DNA of 6,403 nucleotides from Actinomycetota bacterium (GTDB taxonomy: Bacteria; Actinomycetota; Humimicrobiia; Humimicrobiales; Humimicrobiaceae), in the NCBI GenBank assembly GCA_014360385.1, contig JACIXO010000078.1:1-6403 (forward strand). The letters are read 5' to 3'. The notes beneath the pieces were generated by a model. The model was not told the DNA's origin. It made no database searches and saw nothing but the letters and a program-made list of their open reading frames with translations. The position numbers were made by a program, and so were the translations under genes. Positions 5,432 through 6,403 of this stretch are shown in pieces (position 1 is the first letter of the stretch; every line of letters begins with the position of its first letter).

Positions 5432-6055
5432 ATGTATATAGCCATAATTAACTATAATATGGGAAATATAAAAAGTGTGGAGAACGCGTTTCTCAAGATA
5501 GGAGCAAATGTCAAAGTTACAAGCAGTCCTTATATTATTTCCAGTGCAAATGCTATAGTTTTGCCTGGAGTAGGTGCATTCAGGGACGCGATGAAAAACT
5601 TTGAAGAATTGGGACTAACTACTGTTATAAGAAAGGTTCTTCGTGAAAAGTTGTTTTTAGGAATCTGTCTTGGAATGCAACTTTTGTTTGAATACAGCAT
5701 GGAAGATGGAAAAACAGAGGGTCTTGGAGTATTGGAAGGAACTGTTGAGAGGATTCCTCCGGTTGTGAAGGTTCCACACATGGGCTGGAACCAGGTGAGT
5801 TTTAAAAAGCCGGACAGTAAAATTTTTGGTGGTATAAGAGATGGTGAGTATTTCTATTTTGTTCACTCCTATCATGTAGTTTGTAAAGATGCAAGTATTG
5901 TAAGTAGTGTTACTCATTATGGAACTGAAATTGTTTCCAGCATAGAATCCAACAATATATACGCTTTTCAGTTTCATCCAGAGAAAAGTAGTGTAAGTGG
6001 TCTAAGGCTTCTTGAAAATTTCTGGAACCTGGTTAAAGAAGAGTCTAGGGTTTAA
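5432..6055 (+). CDS. hisH: imidazole glycerol phosphate synthase, glutamine amidotransferase subunit
   Basis: HisH hydrolyses glutamine and channels ammonia to HisF, which forms imidazole-glycerol phosphate and AICAR from PRFAR. From the ATG at 5432 it has 207 residues, normal for the family. The class I amidotransferase features are all visible: IINYNMGNIKSVENAF at 5-20, PGVGAF at 45-50, the nucleophile Cys79 in LGICLGMQ, VPHMGWN at 114-120, YFVHSYHV at 142-149, and the His182/Glu184 pair in FQFHPEKS. An in-frame TTG at 5426 would add two residues, but the ribosome site is placed for the ATG. It follows hisB by 75 bases and is separated from hisA by 240 bases of repeat-containing sequence, long for a his operon. 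Its partner hisF is expected beyond hisA, outside the window. Confidence 0.96.
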   Translation: MYIAIINYNMGNIKSVENAFLKIGANVKVTSSPYIISSANAIVLPGVGAFRDAMKNFEELGLTTVIRKVLREKLFLGICLGMQLLFEYSMEDGKTEGLGVLEGTVERIPPVVKVPHMGWNQVSFKKPDSKIFGGIRDGEYFYFVHSYHVVCKDASIVSSVTHYGTEIVSSIESNNIYAFQFHPEKSSVSGLRLLENFWNLVKEESRV

Positions 6056-6084
6056 ACCCACATTAATCTATAGCAAATCTGCGG

Positions 6085-6108
6085 CAATTCCATGGACAAT
6101 TCCATGGC
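6085..6108. repeat. 12-bp tandem repeat containing CCATGG
   Basis: CAATTCCATGGA (6085-6096) is followed by CAATTCCATGGC (6097-6108), 11 of 12 identical. Each copy contains the palindrome CCATGG, so the two can also pair as a small hairpin. Confidence 0.85.
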
Positions 6109-6129
6109 ATTTTTGGAAATACAGGAAGT

Positions 6130-6158
6130 AGTTCTTGCTCAGTAAAGAGGTTAAGTAA
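6130..6158. repeat. 29-bp direct repeat, copy 1
   Basis: This copy matches 6196-6224 at 26 of 29 positions. It starts AGTTCTTGCTCAGTAAAG and ends GAGGTTAAGTAA. The offset is 66 bases. ACAGGAA precedes both copies, at 6121 and 6178, so the ancestral unit may have been longer, with a 9-base length difference between the two. Confidence 0.85.
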
Positions 6159-6195
6159 ACGGAGAAGAAAGCATTGTACAGGAAAGACCATCGGG

Positions 6196-6224
6196 AGTTC
6201 TTGTTCGGTATAGAGGTTAAGTAA
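6196..6224. repeat. 29-bp direct repeat, copy 2
   Basis: This copy differs from the one at 6130-6158 at three positions (C/T, A/G, A/T). The 3' part AGAGGTTAAGTAA (6212-6224) recurs once more as AGAGGTTAGGTAA at 6231-6243, offset by 19 bases, as a third partial copy. Confidence 0.85.
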
Positions 6225-6249
6225 GCCTGTAGAGGTTAGGTAACCCACG

Positions 6250-6278
6250 TTTATTTATGTTAAATTTATTCATGTTAA
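6250..6278 (+). repeat. 14-bp tandem duplication upstream of hisA carrying extra ATGs
   Basis: TTTATTTATGTTAA (6250-6263) recurs as TTTATTCATGTTAA (6265-6278), 13 of 14 identical and offset by 15. Each copy contains an ATG (6257, 6272), and both are in frame with hisA at 6296. Confidence 0.85.
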
Positions 6279-6282
6279 TTCT

Positions 6283-6288
6283 GGGGGT
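6283..6288 (+). promoter_or_regulatory. ribosome-binding site of hisA (decides the start)
   Basis: A GGGGGT run lies about 7-8 bases before the ATG at 6296. It supports that start over the two upstream in-frame ATGs, which have only AT-rich sequence before them. Confidence 0.65.
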
Positions 6289-6295
6289 AGTCTGG

Positions 6296-6403
6296 ATGCT
6301 TGTAATTCCTGCAATTGATATTATTGAAGGTAAATGTGTAAGGTTAACAAGAGGAGATTTTAATACTAAAAAGTTTTATTGTGACGATCCTGTAGAGGTT
6401 GCA
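6296..6403 (+). CDS. hisA: ProFAR isomerase HisA, N-terminal fragment cut by window edge
   Basis: HisA isomerises ProFAR to PRFAR, the substrate of HisHF. Only the first 36 residues are present and the frame is open to the last base. The start MLVIPAIDIIEGKCVRL followed by TRGDF is the family's first beta strand and phosphate-side loop, with Asp8 in the position of the catalytic general base. HisF, the related barrel, instead begins with a K-R-I-I-P-CLD type sequence, so HisA is preferred. The ATG at 6296 has a G-rich ribosome site and yields the normal N-terminus. In-frame ATGs at 6272 and 6257 would add 8 or 13 hydrophobic residues not found in HisA. The gene lies 240 bases after hisH, in the usual hisB-hisH-hisA order. 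Confidence 0.93.
   Translation, partial: MLVIPAIDIIEGKCVRLTRGDFNTKKFYCDDPVEVA

Larger units (their letters stand above)
6056..6295. other. 240-base repeat-bearing gap between hisH and hisA
   Basis: This spacer is largely composed of short repeats: a 12-bp tandem at 6085-6108, a pair of 29-bp repeats at 6130-6158 and 6196-6224, a 13-bp third partial copy at 6231-6243, and a 14-bp duplication at 6250-6278. CCATGG occurs twice and could form a 6-bp stem with a 6-base loop, but no T-run follows, so it is not a convincing terminator. The repeats contain AGAGGTTAAG, which resembles a ribosome site, without a start codon at useful spacing. On the minus strand it is open for 61 codons from a GTG at 6248 to TAA at 6063-6065 (see findings). 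Confidence 0.7.

Noticed and set aside
5530..5977. Minus-strand open frames inside hisH
   Set aside because: They are antisense to a complete HisH and show no independent support.
6085..6120. Intrinsic terminator after hisH formed by the CCATGG copies
   Set aside because: The stem is only 6 bp, formed by self-complementary tandem copies, and is not followed by a proper T-run, only five T within another context.
6121..6243. CRISPR array
   Set aside because: There are only two full copies and a partial one, with unequal spacing (66 and 19 bases) and substitutions between copies; no cas gene is in view.

Overview
The window is AT-rich bacterial chromosome. Its gene content is typical of low-GC Bacillota, probably a clostridium-like anaerobe: a short-form HisG with its separate HisZ partner, AT-rich codon use (many ATA, AGA and AGG), strong GGAGG-type ribosome sites, paired short chromate-family transporters and a B12-mutase-like protein. 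I cannot place it more finely from sequence alone.

Layout. (1) Positions 3-809 (+) hold the C-terminal part of a protein resembling the epsilon (barrel) subunit of glutamate mutase, open at the left edge. (2) Twenty-nine bases later come hisZ (839-2275) and hisG (2304-2951), the two halves of a HisZG ATP phosphoribosyltransferase. (3) Positions 2976-4483 carry two short CHR-family (chromate transporter family) membrane proteins on the minus strand, with a 239-base T-rich gap between them. They converge on hisG and diverge from hisB. (4) hisB (4772-5356), hisH (5432-6055) and the beginning of hisA (6296 to the right edge) resume the histidine pathway on the plus strand. hisD and hisC, which usually lie between hisG and hisB in Bacillota operons, are absent here; the transporter pair occupies that place.

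How the genes work together. HisZ and HisG catalyse the first, feedback-controlled step (ATP + PRPP). HisA isomerises ProFAR. HisH supplies ammonia to HisF (not in the window) to make imidazole-glycerol phosphate, which HisB dehydrates. The transporter pair probably acts as a heteromeric anion transporter and has no evident link to histidine. The mutase-like gene is close enough to hisZ to share a transcript.

The most distinctive signal is not a gene. Nearly every non-coding gap carries a short tandem duplication (8-16 bp). At the starts of hisG, hisB, hisA and the second transporter gene the duplicated unit includes the ATG, leaving extra upstream start codons and micro-ORFs. A similar slippage-like repeat makes an Asn/Gly/Ser-rich N-terminal tail on HisZ. 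The hisH-hisA gap holds two 29-bp near-identical repeats, a third partial copy and a 12-bp tandem repeat. I saw no CRISPR, tRNA, rRNA, insertion sequence, T-box or convincing intrinsic terminator, and no clear new defence or mobile system.
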